This document shows, in pieces, positions 55,766 through 64,000 of a stretch of DNA of 64,000 nt. The DNA lies in assembly GCF_014287795.1 (NCBI RefSeq), contig NZ_JACOON010000004.1, forward strand, positions 248,001 through 312,000, written 5' to 3'. Source of the DNA: Christensenella tenuis (GTDB lineage Bacteria > Bacillota > Clostridia > Christensenellales > Christensenellaceae). Within the stretch, counting starts at the first letter, position 1, and each line of letters begins with the position of its first letter. Both the position numbers and the translations under genes were made by a program. The notes beneath the pieces are model-generated. The model made no database searches. It saw only the letters and a program-made list of their open reading frames with translations, and was not told the origin of the DNA.

Positions 55766-57094
55766 ATGGAAGAAAAAAAAGAGCAGGGGTTCAAAATACC
55801 GCGCGTGCTTTTGCCGGCGGAAAATGTCAACCTTGCAAAATGGGCCTGTATCGCATGCGACCAGTTCACGTCCCAGCCGGATTACTGGAAGTCGGTGGAA
55901 CGGCTTGTGGGAAATGCGCCGTCCACACTGCATATCACGCTTCCTGAAATTTATCTTGAGGATGAACAGGTCGGGGACCACATTGCAGAGATGAAGGAAA
56001 CCATGCGCGCATATCTTGAAGACGGCGTGCTGCAAGAGCTTCCCGAAGGCGTAATCCTGACAGAGCGGCACATTGGAGGCAAGGTGCGCAAGGGCATCCT
56101 TCTGGCAATGGACCTCGAGCAATACGACTACAGGATCGAGAACAGACCGCTTCTCCGGGCGACGGAGCAGACGGTGCTTTCACGGATCCCTCCGCGCGCG
56201 GAGATACGGCGGGGCGCGGCGGTGGAGCTGCCGCACGTGATGCTGCTGATGGACGATGAGCAGGACAGCGTCATCGGCCCGCTGCACACGCAGAGGAATT
56301 CCCTGCCGAAGCTTTACGATTTTGACCTGATGATGGACGGCGGGCGCATCGAAGGTTGGTTTGTGGACCAGCCTAAGCTGCTCGCGGATTTGGAAGCCGC
56401 GCTTGCGAAGCTGCCCCGGCGGGACAACATGATGTTTTGCGTAGGCGACGGGAATCATTCGCTGGCTACGGCAAAAACCATTTGGGAAGAAACGAAGGCA
56501 ATGCTTCCCGCGGAAGAACAAAAAGACCACCCGCTCCGGTATGCGCTGTGCGAAATCATCAACCTGCGCGATCCTGCGGTGGAATTCATGCCCATACACC
56601 GCGTGATGTTCGGCGTCAACGCGGCGGGCTGTGTGCAATATTTGGTGGAGCGCCTGCGTGAAAAGGGCAAGAAGGCCAAGCTGGTGTTCGGCCGCTGGCG
56701 CAGCGAAATCGAGCACGACGGAACGTACCAGATTCCGTTCCTGTACCACGACGGCGCGGGGCGCATCATCATCGAAAACCCGGAGCATCCGCTGGCAGTG
56801 GGGGAAATTCAGGAAATTTTTGAGGAATATATCCGCGAAAATCCGTCCGCAAAGCTCGACTATATCCACGGCGACGAAGCGTTTATGGAGCTTTCGCGGC
56901 AGTATGACAACATCGGCTTTTACTTTGAAGCGATGGAAAAGACAGAGTTTTTTGACCTGATCGTGAAATGCGGCGTATTGCCCAAGAAGACGTTCTCACT
57001 CGGGGAAGCGGAAGAAAAACGGTATTACCTCGAGGGGCGGCTGATCGCTCCTTACGCAAAAGAAGAAGAACCGGCAGCGCCGGAAGAAGAATAA
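55766..57094 (+). CDS. DUF1015-family protein
   Basis: A 442-residue soluble protein matching DUF1015 (PF06245): IPRVLLPAENVNLAKWACIA at the start, VIGPLHTQRNSLPKLYDF, MFCVGDGNHSLATAKTIW (the GDGNHS motif near 227), and LDYIHGDEAF near the end. The family's reaction is not firmly known; it is often found near serine or amino-acid genes. The start at 55766 has GGAGGAGACG upstream; the earlier in-frame ATG lacks one. It is 18 bases before aspartate kinase and so co-transcribed. Confidence 0.9.
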   Translation: MEEKKEQGFKIPRVLLPAENVNLAKWACIACDQFTSQPDYWKSVERLVGNAPSTLHITLPEIYLEDEQVGDHIAEMKETMRAYLEDGVLQELPEGVILTERHIGGKVRKGILLAMDLEQYDYRIENRPLLRATEQTVLSRIPPRAEIRRGAAVELPHVMLLMDDEQDSVIGPLHTQRNSLPKLYDFDLMMDGGRIEGWFVDQPKLLADLEAALAKLPRRDNMMFCVGDGNHSLATAKTIWEETKAMLPAEEQKDHPLRYALCEIINLRDPAVEFMPIHRVMFGVNAAGCVQYLVERLREKGKKAKLVFGRWRSEIEHDGTYQIPFLYHDGAGRIIIENPEHPLAVGEIQEIFEEYIRENPSAKLDYIHGDEAFMELSRQYDNIGFYFEAMEKTEFFDLIVKCGVLPKKTFSLGEAEEKRYYLEGRLIAPYAKEEEPAAPEEE

Positions 57095-57112
57095 ATCGGT
57101 GGGGGAATGAAC

Positions 57113-58429
57113 ATGGCAGTCAAAGTAACAAAGTTTGGTGGCAGCTCGCTCGCGTCTGCGGAGCAAATCCTGAAAATGAAGCAGATCGTGGAGGCGGACG
57201 AGGCAAGGAAATTTGTCGTGCCGTCCGCGCCGGGCAAACGCTTTAAAGACGACGTCAAGGTCACGGACCTGCTGTATTCCCTGCACGATGCGGCGGCGCA
57301 TTTTGAGGAGACGGATGAGATTTATAACCAGATTGTGCGCCGCTATACGGACATCCGCGATGCGCTCGGCCTTTCCATCAAAATCGAGGAACACCTCGAA
57401 AAGATGTACCGGGATATTAAAACGGGCGCGAACGAGGATTATGCGGCTTCCCGCGGCGAATACCTCAACGGGCTGCTCATCGCGGATCTGTTGGGTTACG
57501 ATTTCGTGGATGCGGCGGATGTAATCTTTTTTGATGAAACCGGAAGCTATGATGCGAAAAAAACGCTGTCTATCCTGCCGGGGGCGCTGAAACTGCACGA
57601 ACGTGCGGTGATCCCGGGCTTTTACGGCAGCCTGCCGAACGGCAAAATCAAGACGTTCTCACGCGGGGGCAGCGATATCACGGGATCCATTGTATCGCGC
57701 GCGGCAAACGCGGACCTGTATGAAAACTGGACGGATGTTTCCGGCTTCATGATGGCAGACCCGCGCATCGTGGAAAACCCCAAGAAGATCGACGTAGTCA
57801 CGTACCGCGAGCTGCGCGAGCTTGCGTATATGGGCGCGACCGTGCTGCATGAGGACAGCATTTTCCCTGTGCTTGAGGCGGCGATCCCCATCAATGTAAA
57901 GAACACGAACGATCCGGAAAACAGCGGCACCATGATTATTCCGGCCATCGAGGGGCGGGATGGCGCGAAGGATGGCATCACAGGCATTGCGGGCAAAAAG
58001 AATTTTACCGTAATCACGATTGAAAAAGACGGCATGAATACGGAAATCGGCTTTGGCCGCAAAGTGCTCACCTGCCTCGAGAAATTCGGGCTGTCGTTTG
58101 AGCACATGCCATCCTCCATCGACACCATTTCCATCGTGGTTGCGGATATCCGTATCCGCCACTGCATCGAGGACCTGATCGACGAGATCCATTCTGTCTG
58201 CCAGCCGGACAGCGTGGAGGTTTCCTCCAACATGGCGATTATTGCCACGGTGGGCCGCGGAATGATCCGCCAGGTGGGCGTTTCGGCCAAGCTGTTTGCG
58301 GCGCTTGCGCAAAGCCATGTAAACGTGCGCATGATCGACCAGGGATCGAGTGAGATCAATATCATCGTGGGTGTGGAGAACGACGATTTCGAGAAAGCGG
58401 TAAAAGCCATCTATAACGCGCTGGTGTAG
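57113..58429 (+). CDS. Aspartate kinase
   Basis: A 438-residue monofunctional aspartokinase, first step of the lysine, threonine and methionine pathways. KVTKFGGSSLASAEQI (nucleotide and Asp binding, 4-19), VVPSAPGKR, FSRGGSDITGSIVSRAANA (about 182-200), and MMADPRIVENPK are canonical. Two ACT domains fill 300-438 (VITIEKDGMNTEIGFGRKVL; VSAKLFAALAQSHVNVRMID), so it is feedback regulated by an end-product amino acid. No lysine riboswitch was seen upstream. The start at 57113 has GGGGGA at seven bases. Confidence 0.95.
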   Translation: MAVKVTKFGGSSLASAEQILKMKQIVEADEARKFVVPSAPGKRFKDDVKVTDLLYSLHDAAAHFEETDEIYNQIVRRYTDIRDALGLSIKIEEHLEKMYRDIKTGANEDYAASRGEYLNGLLIADLLGYDFVDAADVIFFDETGSYDAKKTLSILPGALKLHERAVIPGFYGSLPNGKIKTFSRGGSDITGSIVSRAANADLYENWTDVSGFMMADPRIVENPKKIDVVTYRELRELAYMGATVLHEDSIFPVLEAAIPINVKNTNDPENSGTMIIPAIEGRDGAKDGITGIAGKKNFTVITIEKDGMNTEIGFGRKVLTCLEKFGLSFEHMPSSIDTISIVVADIRIRHCIEDLIDEIHSVCQPDSVEVSSNMAIIATVGRGMIRQVGVSAKLFAALAQSHVNVRMIDQGSSEINIIVGVENDDFEKAVKAIYNALV

Positions 58430-58794
58430 CGCCGCCCAAGGGAACCGGAAAAGTTCCGCCGCTGCGCGGCTTTACACTTTATCGGGATGAGAGCACAGCG
58501 GCTTTTATCCGTGCGGAGGCGTGCGCGCTCTTGCCCGTAAAAAAAGATAAGGCTTCCCGCCCATCCCCGCCTGGGGTTTCTGTCAGCCTGCCCTGCGCCG
58601 GGAAAGCGAATACGAGGGGTACGTCCGTATAGAGGAAGGTTTTGTCCAAAGGAAAGGCAGGGCGGTATATCCAGGAAAGGCCTTCGCCGGGCGCTTACAG
58701 CGGTTTAACATAGATGATGCGAAACGATTGATAAACCGCTATAAAAAATTTTTTGCGGACCGGCAAAACGCCGGTTCCTACGGAGCAGGAAACA
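58430..58794 (+). other. 365-base gap without an intact gene
   Basis: Small hairpins occur (GGAAC...GTTCC at about 58440-58458; GGACCGGC...GCCGGTTCC at about 58757-58778). One plus-strand frame is weakly protein-like (ESEYEGYVRIEEGFVQRKG) but has no start, so it may be a gene relic. No riboswitch class could be matched. Confidence 0.4.
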
Positions 58795-59754
58795 ATGATT
58801 TTCGAGGCAATACAGGCAGTGCTTATGGTGGTCGTTATCATTGCCGTCGGATATTTCGTTTCGCGCGCAGGCTGGGCGGGAAAGGCTGTCACAAATTTCA
58901 TCAGCAACCTGATCGTAAACGTGACCCTGCCATGCACGGCGGTCATGGCGTTCCTTACGAGCTTTACGGCGGAAACACTTGCGGATTCGTGGATTTATAT
59001 CCTCGCTTCCTTTGCGGCCATCGGCGCCACATGGCTGGCCGCGAAGCTGGTCATCCAAATCGCAAAAATCAAGAAAACACAGCGCGGCGTTTTTACGGCG
59101 CTGTTTTCGTTTTCCAATTCGGTGTTTGTGGGGCTCCCTGTGGCGACGGCGATCTTCGGGGAGGAGGCCCTTGTGTTCGCGCTTTTTTATTACGTGGCGA
59201 ACACCACGTTCATGAACAGCCTCGGCTTCGTAGAAATCGCGCGGGACGGCATGGAGCTTTCGTGCGGGGGAAAGGGCGCGTGCTTCAGCGCGAAAGATAT
59301 TTTAAAAAAGATATTCAAGCCGCCCATGATTGCGGTCATCGTGGGGTTTGTTCTCGTGATGCTGGACGTGCGGCTGCCCGCATTTCTTTCTTCCGCGCTT
59401 TCGTATATCGGGGATGTGACCTCCCCGCTTGCGCTGATGTTCGTGGGCATGATCCTGCAGCGCACGGGAATTTCCTGCATCAGGAAATTCGATAAGGGAA
59501 TATCGTGGGCGCTTGTGGGGCGGTATTTTGTGTCGCCGCTCGCAATGCTTGGGATAACGGCGTGCATGGGCCTTGCGGCCTTCCCGTCCGAAGTGCTCAC
59601 CATACAGATGAGCCTTCCCGCCATGGTCACGACGACCATCTTTGCCGAGATCTCGGGCGCGGATACCGGGTTTGCCGCGCGGGGCGTCGCAATTACGACG
59701 CTGCTTTCCTTCCTCACGATCCCCATTTACATTTTACTGTTCACTTACGCATGA
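58795..59754 (+). CDS. AEC-family transporter (auxin efflux carrier-like)
   Basis: A 319-residue membrane protein of PF03547 with about ten transmembrane helices in two halves. Recognisable are VVIIAVGYFVSRAGWAGK, FISNLIVNVTLPCTAVMAFL (first half), FSFSNSVFVGLPVATAIFGE in the middle, and TSPLALMFVGMILQRTG in the second half. Family members export or import organic acids such as malate. GGAGCAGGAAACA precedes the ATG at 58795. It sits alone between aspartate kinase and purL. Confidence 0.92.
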   Translation: MIFEAIQAVLMVVVIIAVGYFVSRAGWAGKAVTNFISNLIVNVTLPCTAVMAFLTSFTAETLADSWIYILASFAAIGATWLAAKLVIQIAKIKKTQRGVFTALFSFSNSVFVGLPVATAIFGEEALVFALFYYVANTTFMNSLGFVEIARDGMELSCGGKGACFSAKDILKKIFKPPMIAVIVGFVLVMLDVRLPAFLSSALSYIGDVTSPLALMFVGMILQRTGISCIRKFDKGISWALVGRYFVSPLAMLGITACMGLAAFPSEVLTIQMSLPAMVTTTIFAEISGADTGFAARGVAITTLLSFLTIPIYILLFTYA

Positions 59755-60016
59755 TTTTGCGCAGGGGGGTTCGTCGCGGGAATAAGTTATGATATAATAA
59801 ATGATAGCATGAGGGGATTCTGCCGCGCGCGTAAAAGCGGCGATGCGGGGGGAACCGGAAACAGCGCGGGCGGCGGCTGCGCCGGAAGACCGGCCCCGGC
59901 CCGGCGCGGCAGGCTTCATGGGCAAGAAGATACAATGTTCCGGACGCGCAGAGCACGGCCGGAAAGCAAAGATATGCAAAGTAAACGATGCGGCGATGGA
60001 GGGAGCGTTACAGGGT
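59755..60016 (+). promoter_or_regulatory. Long GC-rich leader of purL
   Basis: A TATAAT at about 59791-59796 with a poor -35 suggests a promoter; the leader of about 210 bases is very GC-rich with multiple stems (for example GCCGCGCGC...GCGGCG and GCCGGAAGACCGGC). Upstream in-frame ATGs exist, but protein similarity starts at 60017. It does not fit the purine riboswitch core. Confidence 0.4.
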
Positions 60017-63000
60017 ATGAGCGTAAGAAGACTATTTGTGGAAAAGAAAAAAGGATTTGACGTGGAGGCGCAGGAAAAGCTGGCGGATTTCACGCAGAAC
60101 CTTGGCGTGCCGGTGAAGGACGTGCGGATTTTAAACCGCTACGACGTGGAGGGAATGGACGATGAATCGTTTGCCGCCGCCGTGCGGGGCGTGTTCTCGG
60201 AGCCTGCCGTCGATACGGTTTATATGGACGTGCTGCCGGACGCGAAGGGCTACACAGTGTTCGCGGTGGAATACCTGCCCGGCCAATACGACCAGCGCGC
60301 GGACAGCGCGGCGCAGTGCGTACAGCTGCTGACCCATGGCGAGCGCCCGGACGTGCGTACGGCAAAGGTCTATCTGCTGAAAGGCGTGACCAGCGCGCAG
60401 GCAGAGGCCATCAAAAAATATGTCATTAACCCGGTCGATTCGCGCGAAGCATCCCTTGAGCCCTATGATACGCTTAAAATGGAGCTCGATATTCCCACAG
60501 GGGTAGAAACGGTCAAAGGCTTCATCAAAATGACGAAAAAGCAGGTCGCCGATTACGTTGCGGAGAACGGCTACGCCATGACGGCGGAAGACATGCTGTG
60601 CGCGCAGGGCTATTTCAAAAGCGAAAAGCGCGACCCCACGGTAACGGAACTCAAGGTGCTCGACACGTATTGGTCGGACCATTGCCGCCATACCACATTC
60701 CTCACGAAACTCGATGAAGTGGAATTTGCAGACGATCCGCTTTCCAAGGCGGCGCAGCGCGTATATGAGGACTATCTTGATACGCGCAGAAAGCTTAACA
60801 GCAAAAAAGATATATGCCTGATGGACCTTGCGACCATTTATGTAAAGGAAGCAAAGCGGGCGGGCAAACTCTCCCACATGGACGAATCCGAAGAGATCAA
60901 CGCGTGCTCCATCCGCCACAAGATACAGACTTACGACGGGGAACGCGATTACCTCATTATGTTTAAAAACGAGACGCACAACCATCCCACGGAGATCGAA
61001 CCGTTCGGCGGCGCGGCGACGTGCCTTGGCGGGGCGATCCGCGATCCGCTTTCGGGACGGTCATACGTTTACCAGGCAATGCGCGTAACGGGCAGCGCCG
61101 ACCCGCGCGAAAGCCTTGCGGACACAATGGAATATAAGCTGCCGCAGCGCAAGATCACGCGCGAGGCGGCGCACGGTTATTCCTCTTACGGCAACCAGAT
61201 CGGCCTTGCGACGGGCCTTGTGGAGGAAGTATACCACGAAGGCTATAAAGCCAAGCGCCTCGAGATCGGCGCGGTGATCGCGGCGGCCCCGGCGGAACAG
61301 GTGAAACGCAAAGAGCCCGCGGAGGGCGACCTTGTGATCCTGATCGGCGGACGCACAGGGCGCGACGGCTGCGGCGGAGCAACGGGTTCTTCCAAGGCGC
61401 ACGACGAAAAATCCATTGAGAAATGCGGCGCGGAGGTACAGAAGGGCAACCCGCTCACCGAGCGCAAACTGCAAAGGCTGTTCCGCAATAAAAATTTTTC
61501 CAGGCTGGTAAAGCGCTGTAACGATTTCGGCGCGGGCGGCGTGTGCGTTGCCATCGGAGAACTGGCGGACGGGCTGGATATCAACCTCGACGCGGTCCCC
61601 AAAAAATACGAGGGCCTCGACGGCACGGAGCTTGCGATCTCTGAATCGCAGGAACGTATGGCGGTGGTGATCCGCCCGCAGGACCTGGATAAGGTGCTTA
61701 AGCTGGCTGAGGACGAAAACCTTGAGGCGACGCTCGTTGCGCGTGTGACGGACGAAGGCCGCATGCGCCTTATGTGGAACGGCAGGACCATTGTGGATAT
61801 TACGCGCGAATTCTTGAATTCCAACGGCGCGACACAGCATGCGAAAGCGAAAGTGGCAGGCGCGGATACGGAAAACCTGTTTGCGGAAAAGACGGAGGAC
61901 ACGGTGGAAAAAACGCTGCTGTTCCTGCTTTCCGACCTCAATATCTGTTCGCAGAAGGGCCTTGTGGAAATGTTCGACGGCAGCATCGGCGCGGGCAGCG
62001 TGACCATGCCGCTCGGCGGCAAACACCAGATGACGCCCGTACAGGCGATGTGCGCGAAGATTCCCGTACAGGATACGGACAGCAAGTCCGCGACGCTGAT
62101 GAGCTACGGCATGGATCCGTACCTAATGGAAAAAAGCCCATTCCTCGGCGCGGTATACGCCATCCTCCTTTCCGAAGCGAAGCTTACGGCAGGCGGCGGC
62201 GCGGTCGGCGATTCATGGCTGACCCTGCAGGAATATTTCGAGCGTATGACGGATGATCCCGCGCGCTGGGGCAAGCCGCTCGCGGCGCTGCTTGGCGCCT
62301 ATCATGCGCAAAAGGAGCTTGGCGTCGCGGCCATCGGCGGCAAAGACTCCATGAGCGGCACATTCAAGGATATCGACGTACCGCCCACGTTGTGCTCGTT
62401 CTGCGTGGCTCCCGTTTTGGCGGCAAACGTCATTACCCCCGAATTCAAGCAGGCGGGCAACAAGCTTTACCTGCTCGATATCGTGCGCGGCCAGGACGGC
62501 ATGCCGGATTTTGAGGACGTCAAACAAAAATATGATAAACTGCATAAAATGATACAGGATAAAGCCGTGGTCTCCGCATATGCGGTGGATCGTGGGGGCC
62601 TGCTTGCAGGCGCGGCGAAATGCGCGTTTGGCAACGGTCTCGGGGTGAAGCTGTTCCCGCAGGACCTTTCGGAACTTACGCGCAAGATGTACGGCGCGCT
62701 GCTCGTGGAAGCGGCGGATATTGCCGATCCGGACTTTACCCTCGTGGGCGAAATCCGCGAGGAGCCGTTCATCGAGGCAATGGGCGAGAGCATCCCGCTT
62801 GCGCGTGCGCTCGAGGCATATACCGGCGCGCTCGAGCCGGTATTCCCCACCAAAACGGCGGACAGCGGCCGGGTAGATACGCCCATCTACGAGAAAAAGG
62901 ATATCTTTGTCAGCAAATATAAAACCGCGGTTCCGCGCGTCGTGATTCCTGTGTTCCCGGGTACCAACTGCGAATACGATACGGCAAAGGCGTTCGAGAA

Positions 63001-63727
63001 AGCGGGCGCGGTTGCCAGCGTGGTCGTCATGCGCAATCTTTCGCCGCTTATGATTGAAGAAAGCATCAAGCTGCTTGCAAGCGAGATCGCGAACGCGCAG
63101 ATGATTATGCTGCCCGGCGGTTTTTCGGGAGGCGACGAGCCGGACGGCAGCGGGAAGTTTATTGCGACAACCTTCCGTTCCGGCCGTGTGAAGGATGCGA
63201 CGCACGACCTTCTTAAAAACCGCGACGGCCTGATGCTCGGCATCTGCAACGGGTTCCAGGCGCTCATCAAGCTTGGCCTCGTGCCCTATGGCGAGATTCG
63301 CGAAATGCGGGACGATTCGCCCACGCTGACCTATAACAACATTGGGCGGCATGTTTCGTGCATCGTGCGTACGCGCATCACCAGCGCGAATTCCCCGTGG
63401 CTCATGCTTTCCGAACCGGGCGCGGTCCAGTCGGTCGCCGTATCGCACGGCGAGGGGCGGTTCGTGGCGTCGGAAAAAGAGTTGAAACAACTTTTCCGGA
63501 ACGGGCAGGTCGCCACGCAGTATGTGGATATGGACGGAAATCCAACGATGGACATGCCGTTTAACCCCAACGGATCGATGGCGGCTGTCGAGGGCATCAT
63601 GAGCCCGGACGGCAGGGTGCTTGGCAAGATGGGCCACTCCGAGCGCGCAGGCCTCCATATCGCCAAAAATGTTCCCGGCGATTACGACCAGAAAATTTTC
63701 GAGGGCGGCGTAAAATATTTCCGGTAA
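60017..63727 (+). CDS. purL: Phosphoribosylformylglycinamidine synthase, single-chain
   Basis: A 1236-residue FGAM synthase, fourth step of purine synthesis, in the Clostridia-type layout. SVRRLFVEKKKGFDVEAQEK at the start; LDTYWSDHCRHTTF (about 218), NHPTEIEPFGGAATCLGG (about 320), GRTGRDGCGGATGSSK (about 445) in the first AIR-synthase-like half; second half with GGKDSMSGT; and a class I glutaminase at about 975-1236: VFPGTNCEYDTAKAFEKAG, LGICNGFQALIKLGL with the catalytic Cys, and late His/Glu in GHSERAG. No other pur gene is in the window. Confidence 0.95.
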   Translation: MSVRRLFVEKKKGFDVEAQEKLADFTQNLGVPVKDVRILNRYDVEGMDDESFAAAVRGVFSEPAVDTVYMDVLPDAKGYTVFAVEYLPGQYDQRADSAAQCVQLLTHGERPDVRTAKVYLLKGVTSAQAEAIKKYVINPVDSREASLEPYDTLKMELDIPTGVETVKGFIKMTKKQVADYVAENGYAMTAEDMLCAQGYFKSEKRDPTVTELKVLDTYWSDHCRHTTFLTKLDEVEFADDPLSKAAQRVYEDYLDTRRKLNSKKDICLMDLATIYVKEAKRAGKLSHMDESEEINACSIRHKIQTYDGERDYLIMFKNETHNHPTEIEPFGGAATCLGGAIRDPLSGRSYVYQAMRVTGSADPRESLADTMEYKLPQRKITREAAHGYSSYGNQIGLATGLVEEVYHEGYKAKRLEIGAVIAAAPAEQVKRKEPAEGDLVILIGGRTGRDGCGGATGSSKAHDEKSIEKCGAEVQKGNPLTERKLQRLFRNKNFSRLVKRCNDFGAGGVCVAIGELADGLDINLDAVPKKYEGLDGTELAISESQERMAVVIRPQDLDKVLKLAEDENLEATLVARVTDEGRMRLMWNGRTIVDITREFLNSNGATQHAKAKVAGADTENLFAEKTEDTVEKTLLFLLSDLNICSQKGLVEMFDGSIGAGSVTMPLGGKHQMTPVQAMCAKIPVQDTDSKSATLMSYGMDPYLMEKSPFLGAVYAILLSEAKLTAGGGAVGDSWLTLQEYFERMTDDPARWGKPLAALLGAYHAQKELGVAAIGGKDSMSGTFKDIDVPPTLCSFCVAPVLAANVITPEFKQAGNKLYLLDIVRGQDGMPDFEDVKQKYDKLHKMIQDKAVVSAYAVDRGGLLAGAAKCAFGNGLGVKLFPQDLSELTRKMYGALLVEAADIADPDFTLVGEIREEPFIEAMGESIPLARALEAYTGALEPVFPTKTADSGRVDTPIYEKKDIFVSKYKTAVPRVVIPVFPGTNCEYDTAKAFEKAGAVASVVVMRNLSPLMIEESIKLLASEIANAQMIMLPGGFSGGDEPDGSGKFIATTFRSGRVKDATHDLLKNRDGLMLGICNGFQALIKLGLVPYGEIREMRDDSPTLTYNNIGRHVSCIVRTRITSANSPWLMLSEPGAVQSVAVSHGEGRFVASEKELKQLFRNGQVATQYVDMDGNPTMDMPFNPNGSMAAVEGIMSPDGRVLGKMGHSERAGLHIAKNVPGDYDQKIFEGGVKYFR

Positions 63728-63742
63728 AGCAAAGTGAGACAG

Positions 63743-63775
63743 AAGGCGTTTGCCACAGAGGCAGGCGCCTTTTTT
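63743..63775 (+). terminator. Terminator of purL
   Basis: AAGGCG/CGCCTT and TGCC/GGCA stems followed by TTTTTT. Confidence 0.85.
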
Positions 63776-63854
63776 AGCAGCTTTTTTAAAAATATGGTAG
63801 AATATGCATAAAATCGGTTAGTCATATTACAGGAAAGAGGAAAAGGAGAATGGT

Positions 63855-64000
63855 ATGAACCTTTTACTGAGCGACAGGACGCTTCCCGCGGGCCTGCCTG
63901 CAAACGAAGAGAACCGGTATATTGATCTTTCGGAAATGAAGATCGCGAACTGCGTGGGCTGCTTTGGCTGCTGGGTAAAGACGCCGGGAAAGTGCGTGAT
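63855..64000 (+). CDS. Flavodoxin-fold NAD(P)H oxidoreductase, start only
   Basis: The first 48 codons are in the window. The N-terminus MNLLLSDRTLPAGLPANEEN and ANCVGCFGCWVKTPGKCV match the NADPH-dependent FMN reductase / iron-sulfur flavoprotein group, in which a CxxCxxC-type cluster follows the first strand. GAAAAGGAGAATGGT precedes the ATG. The end lies beyond the window. Confidence 0.75.
   Translation, partial: MNLLLSDRTLPAGLPANEENRYIDLSEMKIANCVGCFGCWVKTPGKCV

Noticed and set aside
58430..58794. Lysine riboswitch near aspartate kinase
   Set aside because: The gap is downstream of the kinase gene, and the conserved lysine-aptamer core was not found.
59843..60016. N-terminal extension of PurL by 58 residues
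   Set aside because: The extension is low complexity; the family start SVRRLFVEKK begins at 60017.
62213..63658. Long minus-strand frames opposite purL (also 61061-62026 and 60131-60985)
   Set aside because: Shadow frames caused by high third-position GC; purL motifs cover the full length of the plus strand.

Overview
The window looks like the chromosome of an anaerobic Bacillota, class Clostridia (AGGAGG-type ribosome binding sites, a single-chain 1236-residue PurL, YesM/YesN-type two-component regulators, TM2/zinc-ribbon and AEC proteins). Assignment to a genus is not possible from the sequence alone. Host genes are GC-rich at the third codon position; a central block of about 35 kb is visibly more AT-rich and densely packed with small overlapping genes.

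Region 1 (1-12290) is a sugar-type catabolic locus. A minus-strand operon runs: UroD-superfamily protein, lipoprotein sugar-binding protein, double ATPase, two permeases, second UroD-superfamily protein, FGGY kinase, SIS-domain sugar-phosphate isomerase (cut by the window edge). Divergent from it lie a YesM-type sensor kinase and a YesN-type AraC response regulator, probably the controllers, then a DUF302 protein. Two UroD-like enzymes in one carbohydrate operon have no textbook role.

Region 2 (12291-13320) holds a candidate structured RNA, tRNA-Ser(UGA), a perfect 130-bp tandem duplication built from the tail of that tRNA, and tRNA-Ser(GCU) with its terminator.

Region 3 (13229-48087) is a siphovirus-type prophage with HK97-like head genes inserted in tRNA-Ser(GCU); a 62-bp copy of the tRNA 3' part marks the right end. 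Order: integrase, ImmA-like protease, a two-gene cargo operon, XRE repressor, two divergent promoters carrying the same operator palindrome, Cro-like protein, recombination and replication genes (Gp157-like, annealing protein, SSB, replisome organizer with iteron-like repeats, DnaB-like helicase), many zinc-ribbon miniproteins, a late regulator, adenine methyltransferase, HNH nuclease, terminase, portal, protease, capsid, connectors, tail, tape measure, baseplate, amidase and holin. A lipoprotein cargo gene and a small-peptide toxin/antisense RNA module sit between major tail protein and tail chaperone. Decayed pieces include a cytosine methyltransferase remnant and a zinc-ribbon gene with an amber stop.

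Region 4 (48088-49320) is the remnant of a second integrative element stacked on the same tRNA site. It has a frameshifted integrase, its own arm-type repeats, a second copy of the toxin/antisense RNA module and a third copy of the tRNA end.

Region 5 (49321-54900) contains a large UPF1-like SF1 helicase with a coiled-coil insert, and an RNA-repair neighbourhood: an RlaP-type nucleotidyltransferase, a CpXC protein and a decayed rtcB end.

Region 6 (55062-64000) is ordinary chromosome: TM2-domain protein, DUF1015 protein, aspartate kinase, AEC transporter, PurL and the start of a flavodoxin-fold reductase.
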